52,095 nucleotides of DNA. Source: Oscillibacter sp. Lineage in GTDB: Bacteria; Bacillota; Clostridia; Oscillospirales; Oscillospiraceae. Every line of letters begins with the position of its first letter. Position 1 is the first letter of the stretch. Below the pieces are notes generated by a model, which was given only the letters and a program-made list of their open reading frames with translations, did not search any database and had not been told where the DNA came from. This document shows positions 27,497-35,544 of this stretch, piece after piece. Position numbers and translations under genes: made by a program. Location: positions 1 through 52,095 of the forward strand of contig JAAWLO010000009.1 of assembly GCA_022797935.1 (NCBI GenBank). The letters run 5' to 3'.

Positions 27497-28042
27497 TTAT
27501 CCCAAGGGGCCAGGCCGCGAAGTTTGACAGGCTCCGCGGCGGACCACGTAGCGGGAATGGGGCATATCCACCCCCCGGTAGTGCTTGACCCAATGGTCTT
27601 TGACGGTCATGCCGGTTCGGAGGGCCACCCGCTGAGAGGGAAGATTCGTGTCCCGGATGATGGAACAGACTTCCTCACGGTCCAGCACATGGAAGGCGTA
27701 TTCCCTGCAGGCTCTGGCGGCCTCCGTAGCGTAGCCCCTGTGCCAGAATGTTCGCTGAAAGAGGTAGCCGATTTCCAGGACTTCCAAATCTTTCCAGGGC
27801 TGCATGGTAAGGCCGCACTGCCCGATTGCTTCGCCGGTCTCTTTGAGGACTACCGCCCACAGGCCGAAGCCCCAGGCCTGGTAACGGGCAAGCTGCCGGT
27901 CCAGCCATTCCTGGGTTTCCGCCCGGCTGAAAGCGCCTTCGTAGGCGTACATCGTTTCTTCGTCCTGCAGAATGCGCCCCAAGGCGTCCAGGTCGTCCTG
28001 TGTCATTTCCCGCAGGCTTAACCGCGCCGTCTCCAGAATCAT
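27497..28042 (-). CDS. GNAT family N-acetyltransferase (RimJ/RimL type)
   Basis: A 181-residue acetyltransferase: TARLSLREMTQDDLDAL at the start, LEIGYLFQRTFWHRGYATEA (about 90-109) as the acetyl-CoA-binding beta4-alpha3 region with the Q/R-x-x-G-x-A type loop, and LPSQRVALRTGM near 133-144. Likely acetylates an N-terminus or a small-molecule amine using acetyl-CoA; the substrate is unknown. Single gene with its own promoter. Confidence 0.85.
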   Translation of the reverse strand: MILETARLSLREMTQDDLDALGRILQDEETMYAYEGAFSRAETQEWLDRQLARYQAWGFGLWAVVLKETGEAIGQCGLTMQPWKDLEVLEIGYLFQRTFWHRGYATEAARACREYAFHVLDREEVCSIIRDTNLPSQRVALRTGMTVKDHWVKHYRGVDMPHSRYVVRRGACQTSRPGPLG

Positions 28043-28081
28043 GATATCCCCCCTTACGGTGTTCCGGTTTGAACCACGCCT

Positions 28082-28110
28082 ATTCTAAAAGAAAAATTTG
28101 GCCTTGTAAA
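28082..28110 (-). promoter_or_regulatory. Promoter of the acetyltransferase gene
   Basis: On the minus strand, TTTACA (28105-28110), 17 bp and TAGAAT (28082-28087), about 40 bp before the start codon. Confidence 0.5.
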
Positions 28111-28185
28111 GAGGTTTCGGCGGAAAGGAGAGAGAATGCGGAAGCATCCGAATTCTTTTGCGGCCGCAGCTATCCGCCGCCTGGG

Positions 28186-28233
28186 TGCGGGAGAAGGCTC
28201 CCCGATGAATGCGGGAGAAGGCTCCCCGATGAA
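28186..28233. repeat. Perfect 24-bp tandem duplication upstream of leuA
   Basis: TGCGGGAGAAGGCTCCCCGA plus TGAA (24 bp) occurs twice head to tail (28186-28209 and 28210-28233) with no mismatch. Each unit contains a GGGAG...CTCCC hairpin. It lies 9 bp upstream of the leu operon -35 box. Confidence 0.85.
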
Positions 28234-28242
28234 AATTTGTCC

Positions 28243-28271
28243 TTGACAAACGGGAAAAAATACGGTATCTT
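28243..28271 (+). promoter_or_regulatory. Promoter of the leu operon
   Basis: Perfect -35 TTGACA (28243-28248), 17-bp spacer, -10 TATCTT (28266-28271). Transcription would start near 28278 and run into the T-box leader. Confidence 0.75.
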
Positions 28272-28277
28272 ATTTCC

Positions 28278-28567
28278 CAACAGCAAAAGGAACAGATGCA
28301 ATGACAGGGAGAAAATCCTTTCAGGACGCTTCAGAGAGCCGCCGGTTGCTGCGAGGCGGCGCGGAGAGGAAGGATGTCACTGGCCCTTGAGCATTTCCGC
28401 TGAGGCTGCGGCTTAGGCGGAAACGGGCTTCCTCACCGTTACCAGAGAGGCGGAATTCCCCCGGCAGGGGCTGATTCCGAAAGCGGGCATGCAAATGCCA
28501 AGAAGAGTGGTACCGCGGAAGCAGGGCTTTCGTCTCTTTTACGAAGGAGACGGGGGCCTTTTTTGTT
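28278..28567 (+). promoter_or_regulatory. T-box riboswitch leader (leucine)
   Basis: The leader has the stem I signature AGAGAGCC...GGTTGCTGCGAGG.GGC (28333-28360), the conserved T-box sequence AGAGTGGTACCGCGG (28502-28516) and a terminator helix GGGCTTTCGTCTC / GAGACGGGGGCC followed by T7 (about 28522-28564). Uncharged tRNA would pair with the T-box bulge and prevent the terminator, switching on leuACDB when leucine is short. A plausible specifier codon is CTT (Leu) at 28386-28388, just before GAGC; that assignment is tentative. Confidence 0.88.
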
Positions 28568-28610
28568 GCCTGGAGGCGCGTTCAAACAGGAAAACAGGAG
28601 GAACGAAGGA

Positions 28611-30155
28611 ATGAAACGAATCAAGATTTTCGACACAACCCTGCGGGACGGCGAGCAGTCCCCTGGGTGCAGCATGAATTTGGCGGAGAAGATTGAGATG
28701 GCCAAACAGTTGGAGCGTCTGGGGGTGGATATCATTGAGGCGGGCTTTGCCATTGCCTCTCCCATGGACCACAAGAGTGTAAAGACCATTGCCGCCGCCG
28801 TGGAGAACTGCACGGTAGCCAGTCTGGCCCGCTGCACCAAAGGCGATATCGACGCGGCCTGGGACGCTGTGAAAGAGGCGAAGCACCCCCGCATCCACAT
28901 CTTCCTGGCCACCAGTGACATCCACATGGAGTATAAGCTGAAGATGACCCGGGAAGAGGTGCTCCAGCGCATTACGGACATGGTGGGCTATGCCAAGAGC
29001 TTCTGCCAGGACATTGAGTTCTCCGCCGAGGACGCTTCCCGGTCCGACAAAGCCTTTCTGGCCCAGTGTTATTCCAACGCTGTGGCCGCCGGGGCCACGA
29101 CGCTGAATGTCCCGGATACCGTAGGCTATTCCACCCCCCAGGAAATGGGGGATCTGATCCGCTATCTCCGGGAAACCGTCAAAGGCGTTGAGGCTGTGGA
29201 CATCTCCGTTCACTGTCATGATGATCTGGGTCTGGCCGTAGCCAATACCCTGGCCTGCATTCAGGCGGGGGCTACCCAGGTGGAATGTACCGTCAACGGC
29301 ATTGGCGAGCGGGCAGGCAACGCCAGCCTGGAGGAAATCGTTATGAACCTTCGTACCCGGAAGGATTTTTACGGTGCGGATACGGCGATCAACACAAAAC
29401 AGATTTACCGTTCCAGCAAGCTCCTCAGTTCCATTACAGGCGTAGCGATTGCCCCCAGTAAGGCAGTGGTGGGGGCCAACGCCTTCGCTCACGAGTCCGG
29501 CATCCACCAGCACGGTGTTATCGCGAATGCCCAGACCTACGAGATCATGAATTCCGCCGAGGTGGGCATTCCCCAGAACACCATGGTCCTGGGCAAGCAT
29601 TCCGGCAAGCATGCCCTGCGGGAGAAGCTGGAGTCCATGGGCTACGAGCTGGGGGAGGAAGAGCTGGAAGGCGTGTTTGCCCGCTTCAAGACCCTGGCGG
29701 ACAAAAAGAAGAACATCACCGGCTCCGACCTGGAGTCCCTGGTGCTCCACCGCCGGAACAACAGTCTCAACGCCCAGACCGGCGCCTGCCGTCTCCTGGG
29801 ACACCTCATCAACACCAGTACCAGTTCCAGCCTGCCCACCACTTCCTATGTGAAGCTGGAGCGGGACGGCCAGGTGATGGAGGATGTGGCGGTGGGTTCC
29901 GGCCCGGTGGACGCCTCCTTCACGGCTATCAACCGGATGCTCGGCATGGATGTGCGTCTGGAGAGCTTCAGCCTCAACGCGGTCACCGACGGCGAGGACG
30001 CCATTGGCGAGGCCATTGTGAAGCTGAAGGCCCCCAACGGCGAGGGCTATACCGGCACCGGTCTCTCCACGGATATCATTGAGTCCTCGATTCGGGCCTA
30101 TGTCAACGGCATCAACAAGATGATGGAGGGGGAGGCCGCCGGAACGGCGGAGTGA
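28611..30155 (+). CDS. leuA: 2-isopropylmalate synthase
   Basis: The 514-residue first committed enzyme of leucine synthesis: 2-oxoisovalerate + acetyl-CoA to 2-isopropylmalate. The TIM barrel starts with IFDTTLRDGEQSPG (6-19), has the metal-binding HCHDDLG (about 201-207) and NGIGERAGNASLEE. The C-terminal LeuA regulatory domain (about 390-505) mediates leucine feedback. The ATG at 28611 follows AGGAGGAACGAAGGA, 45 bp after the T-box terminator. Confidence 0.97.
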   Translation: MKRIKIFDTTLRDGEQSPGCSMNLAEKIEMAKQLERLGVDIIEAGFAIASPMDHKSVKTIAAAVENCTVASLARCTKGDIDAAWDAVKEAKHPRIHIFLATSDIHMEYKLKMTREEVLQRITDMVGYAKSFCQDIEFSAEDASRSDKAFLAQCYSNAVAAGATTLNVPDTVGYSTPQEMGDLIRYLRETVKGVEAVDISVHCHDDLGLAVANTLACIQAGATQVECTVNGIGERAGNASLEEIVMNLRTRKDFYGADTAINTKQIYRSSKLLSSITGVAIAPSKAVVGANAFAHESGIHQHGVIANAQTYEIMNSAEVGIPQNTMVLGKHSGKHALREKLESMGYELGEEELEGVFARFKTLADKKKNITGSDLESLVLHRRNNSLNAQTGACRLLGHLINTSTSSSLPTTSYVKLERDGQVMEDVAVGSGPVDASFTAINRMLGMDVRLESFSLNAVTDGEDAIGEAIVKLKAPNGEGYTGTGLSTDIIESSIRAYVNGINKMMEGEAAGTAE

Positions 30156-30193
30156 ATCGAAAAAAGCATATTTAATAAGGAGCGTGGAAACAA

Positions 30194-31453
30194 ATGGGAA
30201 TGACCATGACACAGAAAATCCTGGCCAAACACGCGGGACTGGACAGCGTCCGGGCGGGCCAGCTCATCCAGGCCAAGCTGGATTTGGTGCTGGGCAACGA
30301 CATCACCACTCCCGTGGCGGTGAACGAATTTGAGAAAGCGGGCTTTGACAAGGTATTTGACAAGAGCAAGATTGCCCTGGTGATGGACCATTTTGTCCCC
30401 AACAAGGACATCAAGGCCGCCACCCAGTGCCAGCAGTGCCGCACCTTTGCCCGGCGTTTTGACATTGACAACTATTTCGACGTGGGCGAGATGGGCATTG
30501 AGCACGCCCTGCTGCCCGAAAAGGGCCTGGTGGCCCCCGGTGACGCCGTCATTGGCGCCGACTCCCACACCTGTACCTACGGGGCCCTGGGCGCGTTCTC
30601 CACCGGCGTGGGCTCCACGGACATGGGCGCCGCTATGGCGGCGGGGGAGACCTGGTTCAAGGTGCCTTCCGCCATTCGGGTGAATCTCACGGGAACGCTT
30701 CGGCCCTTCGTCTCCGGCAAGGACGTCATCCTGACCCTGATTGGCATGATCGGTGTGGACGGGGCCCGGTATCAGTCCCTGGAGTTCACCGGGCCGGGCG
30801 TGGCCGGGCTGACCATTTATGACCGCCTGACCATTGCCAACATGGCCATTGAGGCCGGCGGCAAAAACGGCATTTTCCCCGTGGACAGCGTGACCCGGGC
30901 CTATGTGGAAGGCCGGGTGAACCGCCCCTGGACAGCCTTCGAGGCCGACCCCGACGCGGAGTACGAGCGCACGGTGGAAATCGACCTGAGCCAGGTGGAC
31001 TGCACCGTGGCGTGGCCCCACCTGCCCGAAAACGCCCACAGCGCCCGGGAGGGCAAGGACATTGCCGTTGACCAGGTGGTCATTGGCTCCTGCACCAACG
31101 GACAGCTGCCGGACCTGGCCGCCGCCGCCGCGGTGTTCAAGGGCCGTCATCTGGCCAAGGGCGTCCGGGCCATTGTCATTCCGGCGACCATGAACGTCTA
31201 CCGGGAGGCCATGAAGCTGGGCTATATTGATATCTTTATGGACGCGGGCTGTATTGTCTCCACCCCCACCTGCGGACCTTGCCTGGGCGGCTACATGGGC
31301 ATTCTGGCCGCCGGAGAGCGCTGCATCTCCACCACCAACCGCAACTTTGTGGGCCGTATGGGCCATGTGGACAGCGAGGTCTATCTGGCCTCTCCCGCCA
31401 CTGCCGCCGCGTCCGGCGTCGCGGGCCACATTGCGCACCCGGACGAGGTTTGA
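30194..31453 (+). CDS. leuC: 3-isopropylmalate dehydratase large subunit
   Basis: A 419-residue subunit of the [4Fe-4S] enzyme that isomerises 2- to 3-isopropylmalate. Cluster ligands are in GSCTNGQ (about 297-303) and TCGPCLGG (about 357-364); [20 protein letters not shown] is also typical. The length is that of the short archaeal/clostridial LeuC/HacA subfamily (about 420, versus about 466 in E. coli). It partners with LeuD. RBS is AAGGAGCG. Confidence 0.96.
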   Translation: MGMTMTQKILAKHAGLDSVRAGQLIQAKLDLVLGNDITTPVAVNEFEKAGFDKVFDKSKIALVMDHFVPNKDIKAATQCQQCRTFARRFDIDNYFDVGEMGIEHALLPEKGLVAPGDAVIGADSHTCTYGALGAFSTGVGSTDMGAAMAAGETWFKVPSAIRVNLTGTLRPFVSGKDVILTLIGMIGVDGARYQSLEFTGPGVAGLTIYDRLTIANMAIEAGGKNGIFPVDSVTRAYVEGRVNRPWTAFEADPDAEYERTVEIDLSQVDCTVAWPHLPENAHSAREGKDIAVDQVVIGSCTNGQLPDLAAAAAVFKGRHLAKGVRAIVIPATMNVYREAMKLGYIDIFMDAGCIVSTPTCGPCLGGYMGILAAGERCISTTNRNFVGRMGHVDSEVYLASPATAAASGVAGHIAHPDEV

Positions 31454-31477
31454 CCGCCGGAAAACGAGAATCTGGTG

Positions 31478-31538
31478 ATAGCCCAAGCGGCTGTTTGCGC
31501 CTGCCATCCTAGGAACCGCAAATGCGCTCTGCGGCTAT
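31478..31538. repeat. Hairpin repeat between leuC and leuD, related to the central part of the 1-192 element
   Basis: ATAGCC and GGCTAT close the structure, and an inner TTGCG/CGCAA helix is visible. The run AAGCGGCTGTTTGCGCCTG, then CCTAGGAA.CGCA..TGCGCT.TGCGG, matches the central segment of the 1-192 element (79-131) with few differences. It lies in the 117-bp leuC-leuD gap and could affect mRNA processing or the relative output of the two subunits. Confidence 0.5.
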
Positions 31539-31570
31539 ATTCTGTGAAATCTGAGAAAGAGGTTTGAACA

Positions 31571-32071
31571 ATGAACGTACAGGGAACCGTTCACAAGTAC
31601 GGGGATCACGTGGACACGGACGTCATCATCCCCGCCCGTTATCTCAACACGCCCAACGCCAAGGAGTACGGCGTCCACTGCATGGAGGATATCGACAAGG
31701 ACTTTGTAAAGAAGGTAAAAGAGGGGGACATTATGGTGGCCGGGGTGAACTTCGGCTGCGGCTCCTCCCGGGAACACGCCCCCGCCGCCATCCAGGCCTG
31801 CGGCGTCAGCTGTGTAATTGCCGCCACCTTTGCCCGGATTTTTTACCGCAATGCCATCAACATCGGTCTGGCGATTCTGGAGTGCCCCGCCGCCAGCGCG
31901 GGCATTGACGCCGGGGACCAGGTATCCGTGGACTTCGATACCGGCGTCATCACCAATCTGACGAAGAACGAGACCTATCAGGCGGAACCCTTCCCGCCCT
32001 TCATCAAAGACATGATTGAAAAGGGCGGACTCATGGCTTCGCTGAAGGCCAGAAAGGCGGCGGCGGAATGA
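31571..32071 (+). CDS. leuD: 3-isopropylmalate dehydratase small subunit
   Basis: A 166-residue swivel-domain subunit: [15 protein letters not shown] at 14-28 and the substrate-binding loop [11 protein letters not shown] at about 59-69. It completes the LeuCD isomerase. It is separated from leuC by a hairpin repeat and overlaps leuB by 4 nt (ATGA). Confidence 0.96.
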   Translation: MNVQGTVHKYGDHVDTDVIIPARYLNTPNAKEYGVHCMEDIDKDFVKKVKEGDIMVAGVNFGCGSSREHAPAAIQACGVSCVIAATFARIFYRNAINIGLAILECPAASAGIDAGDQVSVDFDTGVITNLTKNETYQAEPFPPFIKDMIEKGGLMASLKARKAAAE

Positions 32072-33138
32072 AGAAGACCATTGCCGTCATCCGGGGCGAC
32101 GGGATCGGCCCTGAGATTGTAGGGGAGACCCTGCGGGTGCTGGATGCTGTAGCGGAGAAGTTTGGGCATCAGTTTACCTATGTGGAAGCGCCCATGGGCG
32201 GAAATGCCATTGACGCCTTCGGCGTGCCTCTGCCGGACTCCAGTCTGGAAACCTGCCTGACGGCCGACAGTGTGCTCCTGGGAGCGGTGGGAGGACCCAA
32301 ATGGGATGCGCAGCCCTCCGCCAACCGGCCGGAGCGGGGCCTTCTGAAGCTCCGTTCCGCCATGGGATTGTACACCAACATCCGCCCGGCCCGGATGTTC
32401 TCCGAGCTCTCCGCCGCCTGCCCCCTTCGGGCGGACATTGCGGCCAAAGGTATTGACTTCGTGGTGGTCCGTGAGCTCATTGGCGGACTGTATTTCGGCG
32501 AGCACACCACCTCTGAGGCAGACGGCGAGCAGAAGGCCGTGGACGTCTGCTCCTATGCGGAGCATGAGATTCGCCGGGTGGCCCACGTGGCCTTCGGCAT
32601 GGCCCGGAAGCGCCGGAAGCGGGTGACCTCCATTGACAAGTCCAATGTGCTGGACACCTCCCGGCTGTGGCGGAAGACGGTGGAGGAAGTGGCGAAGGAA
32701 TACCCGGATGTAGAGCTGCTGCACATGTACGTGGACAACGCCGCCATGCAGATCGTCCGGGACCCCAGCCAGTTCGACGTGATCGTGACGGAGAATCTCT
32801 TCGGGGATATTCTTTCCGACGAGGCCAGTCAGATCACCGGGTCCATTGGCATGATTCCCTCCTCCAGCATGGGAGAAGGAACCCGGGGGCTCTACGAGCC
32901 CATCCACGGCTCCGCCCCGGATATTGCGGGTCAGAACAAGGCCAACCCCATTGGCACGATTTTGGCGGGCGCCATGATGCTGCGCTACAGCTTTGATATG
33001 GCCGCCGAGGCCGGCGCCGTGGAGGCCGCTGTGGACGCGGCTCTGAAAGCGGGATTCCGCTGCGGAGACATCTGGAACCAGGGCGGGACTCTGGTGGGCT
33101 GCAGGGAGATGGGCGCGGAAATCTGCCGGCGCATCTGA
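32068..33138 (+). CDS. leuB: 3-isopropylmalate dehydrogenase
   Basis: A 356-residue NAD-dependent enzyme that oxidises and decarboxylates 3-isopropylmalate to 4-methyl-2-oxopentanoate. Motifs: GDGIGPEI (9-16), [15 protein letters not shown] (substrate loop with the Leu/Arg residues of LeuB), [13 protein letters not shown], and [20 protein letters not shown] (metal Asp residues, about 244-263). It is last in leuACDB, followed by a strong terminator. Confidence 0.97.
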   Translation: MKKTIAVIRGDGIGPEIVGETLRVLDAVAEKFGHQFTYVEAPMGGNAIDAFGVPLPDSSLETCLTADSVLLGAVGGPKWDAQPSANRPERGLLKLRSAMGLYTNIRPARMFSELSAACPLRADIAAKGIDFVVVRELIGGLYFGEHTTSEADGEQKAVDVCSYAEHEIRRVAHVAFGMARKRRKRVTSIDKSNVLDTSRLWRKTVEEVAKEYPDVELLHMYVDNAAMQIVRDPSQFDVIVTENLFGDILSDEASQITGSIGMIPSSSMGEGTRGLYEPIHGSAPDIAGQNKANPIGTILAGAMMLRYSFDMAAEAGAVEAAVDAALKAGFRCGDIWNQGGTLVGCREMGAEICRRI

Positions 33139-33235
33139 GACCCTGCGCGGAAGCGTTCTCCAACAGGGAAAAATTTCGCGCCTTCCGCCGGTTCCGGCGG
33201 TCAAATAGGGCCTGTTATCGAAAAAGGAAAAGCCG

Positions 33236-33278
33236 TCCTCCGGCGGGAACCAGACGTTCCCTGCCGGAGGCGTTTTTT
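33236..33278 (+). terminator. Terminator of the leu operon
   Basis: A long stem, CCTCCGGCGGGAAC / GTTCCCTGCCGGAGG (33237-33270, one mismatch), is followed by CGTTTTTT. It separates the leu genes from the tubulin/vWA system. The rest of the 33139-33440 gap holds only this and the next promoter. Confidence 0.9.
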
Positions 33279-33314
33279 CATGCGGGACACAGAGGCGAAA
33301 AACGGAAAAAATGG

Positions 33315-33343
33315 TTGAAAAAAAGCTGCTTCTGTGGTATAAT
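33315..33343 (+). promoter_or_regulatory. Promoter of the tubulin/vWA/GTPase operon
   Basis: -35 TTGAAA (33315-33320), 17 bp, extended -10 TGG-TATAAT (33338-33343). It lies after the leu terminator and gives a 5' untranslated region of about 90 nt. No other convincing promoter was seen in the following 18.5 kb. Confidence 0.8.
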
Positions 33344-33440
33344 AGTGTAAATGCGTATATGGTTAAAAGCAGGGACGGCAGGACGGCAAGTCCGATTGCC
33401 GTTTATTCCATTTCACGGAAGAAGGGCAGGGACCGGCAAG

Positions 33441-35510
33441 ATGAAAAGAAGTCGTTTGTTTCGGTGCATCCTTGTGCAGGCGCTGGCGTGGACTTTGATG
33501 CTGGCCTTCGTTGGGGCCGCCGCACCGGAACCGCTGGAAGAGAACCGCTTTAATGTGGCAGTGGTCGTGGACGCCAGCGGCTCCATGAAGAGTACGGACC
33601 CGGAAAAATACCGCTTCCGGGCAATTACCCAGTTTGTGAATCTGCTTGCGGAGCGGGGAAACTGGCTGGGCAGCGTGATTTTCCACACGGATGTGGCCGG
33701 GGGAGAGGGTCTCACGCGGCTGGACAGCCAGACGGACAAGAAAAACGCGGTTGCCGCAATGGAGGCGGTCCCTGCGGATGGAGACTGGACCAACATTGGC
33801 GCGGGCCTGGAGCGGGCGGTCTCCATGCTGAAAAGCGAGGGGGACGCCAGCCTGCCTTCCGTCATCCTCCTGCTCAGCGACGGCAACACGGATATGGCCA
33901 CGCCGGAGGAGAGAAAGGCCTCTTTGGACCGGAAAGCCGGGGCCATCCAGGCTGCCCGGGAGAGCCGGATTCCCATTTACAGTGTCTGCCTCAACGCGAA
34001 CCGTACGGCGGATGTGGCGGAGATGCGGCAGATTTCCGAGGCGACGGGGGGCAGCTTCCAGGAGGTGACCGCCGCCCAGGATCTGCAGGATACCTTCAAC
34101 GCCTTCTATGAGCTGATTTACGGAGCCACCACCTTCCCGCTGGCGGACGACGTTTTCCCCGCCTCCGGGCGTCTGGAGATTCCCTTTGACGTTCCGGGCC
34201 TGGGTGTGGAGGAGGTCAACATCATTGTTTACGGCAGTGCTTCCAAGCTGTTTCTCAACCGGCCGGATGGGTCGCTGAGTGATGTTGTGCCCCAGGTCTA
34301 TCAGGACTTCTCCATGATGAAGCTGACGGAGATTATCCCCGGCTCCTGGACGCTGGTGACCGAGGGAACCCCGGGAGACAGCATCAAGATCAATCTGGTT
34401 TACAACACCAATTTGGGTGTGCAGCTCTCTGCGGAGCCGGACCGGCAGATACTGAACCCGGCGGACGCGGTGACCTTCACGGCCCGGCTGACCGAGGGCG
34501 GCGCGGCCGGAGGCCAGGACTGCACCGGGTATTCCGCGGAGCTTCTGGTAATGGATGCTTATGGGGAAGTGCTGGAGAGCCTTCCCATGGAGGCGGCGGG
34601 GGACAGCTTCGTTCTGACCCGCAGCTTTGGCGAGGGCGCTTACTATTACAAGGCCGCCGTCTCCGGCAATCACATTGCCAGGGAGTCGGCGCGCCTGGGC
34701 CCGCTGTCCTTCTCGGAGGAGGCCGCCACCGGCCAGGAACTGAACAATACGCCGCCGGTACCCGTCAAGGAGGTGGTGGAGGCCACTGTAAAGGTCTGGC
34801 CCATCAAGGGCGGCAGCTATACCCTGGATTTGAACACCTTGGCCTCGGACGGACAGGACGAAACCCTGGAGTACCGGATTCTCTCCAGCTCCTTCCTGGA
34901 GGGAGAGGACTACACGGTGGACGGAGACGGCGTGCTCCATATGGATCATTTCAGCCTCAGCAAGGGCGCGTTTACCATCCGGGCCACGGACTCGGGAGGC
35001 CTCTACTGCGACATCGAGGTGATTGTTCGGGCTTTGAACATCGGAAAGATGACTCTGCTTGGGATGCTGCTGCTGGCCCTGCTGGGGGCGGCGGTTCTGG
35101 GCGTGCTGCTTTACCTGGCGCTGACAAAGCCCTTCCGGGGAGATATTACCGTTCAGTCCTACGCGCCGCCGGGAGCCGTCAAGAGTGCGAAGCGGAGTCC
35201 CCGGCGGGGGCGCTGCAAGCTGTCGCTGTTTGGTCTGGACAATGTGGGGCTGGATTACCGGAGGTGTTATTTCCAGGCCAGCGGCAAGAACTACATTGAT
35301 CTGTGCACCAACCTGCCGGTAATTTACAACGGCCAGGAGACCAAGAAAGTGCGGATTGCCAGCGGTATGCGCATTACGGTGACCGCCCGGAGAGGGGAGG
35401 CCCGCAATCTCCAGATTTATTTCGAAAGCCGTATGAGAACCGGCTATCGGGGCGCGGCGAGGGGAAAATCCTCCAGACCGCCCCGGAGGAACCAGCCGCT
35501 CCGGCGTTGA
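33441..35510 (+). CDS. Exported, membrane-anchored von Willebrand factor A domain protein
   Basis: 689 residues. The N-terminus is a signal sequence (1-28, ending GAAAPEP). The vWA domain follows at about 37-235, with complete MIDAS DASGSM (44-49), the central TNIGAG segment and LLLSDGNTD. The extracytoplasmic beta-rich region (about 240-530) resembles Ig-like/cadherin-like repeats (QDETLEYRIL...FTIRATDSGG). One membrane helix lies at about 538-562, then a basic cytosolic domain of about 125 residues (RSPRRGRCKLSLFG...) that could contact cytosolic partners. The ATG at 33441 is chosen for the signal peptide and AGGGA; an in-frame ATG at 33351 sits at the transcription start and lacks an RBS. 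First gene of the eleven-gene operon. Confidence 0.85.
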   Translation: MKRSRLFRCILVQALAWTLMLAFVGAAAPEPLEENRFNVAVVVDASGSMKSTDPEKYRFRAITQFVNLLAERGNWLGSVIFHTDVAGGEGLTRLDSQTDKKNAVAAMEAVPADGDWTNIGAGLERAVSMLKSEGDASLPSVILLLSDGNTDMATPEERKASLDRKAGAIQAARESRIPIYSVCLNANRTADVAEMRQISEATGGSFQEVTAAQDLQDTFNAFYELIYGATTFPLADDVFPASGRLEIPFDVPGLGVEEVNIIVYGSASKLFLNRPDGSLSDVVPQVYQDFSMMKLTEIIPGSWTLVTEGTPGDSIKINLVYNTNLGVQLSAEPDRQILNPADAVTFTARLTEGGAAGGQDCTGYSAELLVMDAYGEVLESLPMEAAGDSFVLTRSFGEGAYYYKAAVSGNHIARESARLGPLSFSEEAATGQELNNTPPVPVKEVVEATVKVWPIKGGSYTLDLNTLASDGQDETLEYRILSSSFLEGEDYTVDGDGVLHMDHFSLSKGAFTIRATDSGGLYCDIEVIVRALNIGKMTLLGMLLLALLGAAVLGVLLYLALTKPFRGDITVQSYAPPGAVKSAKRSPRRGRCKLSLFGLDNVGLDYRRCYFQASGKNYIDLCTNLPVIYNGQETKKVRIASGMRITVTARRGEARNLQIYFESRMRTGYRGAARGKSSRPPRRNQPLRR

Positions 35511-35544
35511 AATCTGAAATCCATACTTTGAGGAGGAACGAGAT

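Noticed and set aside
33351-33440. Upstream ATG for the first vWA gene, which would give a leaderless mRNA
   Set aside because: It lies only 7 bp after the -10 box and would put 30 polar, Arg-rich residues before a clear signal peptide. The ATG at 33441 with AGGGA fits better.
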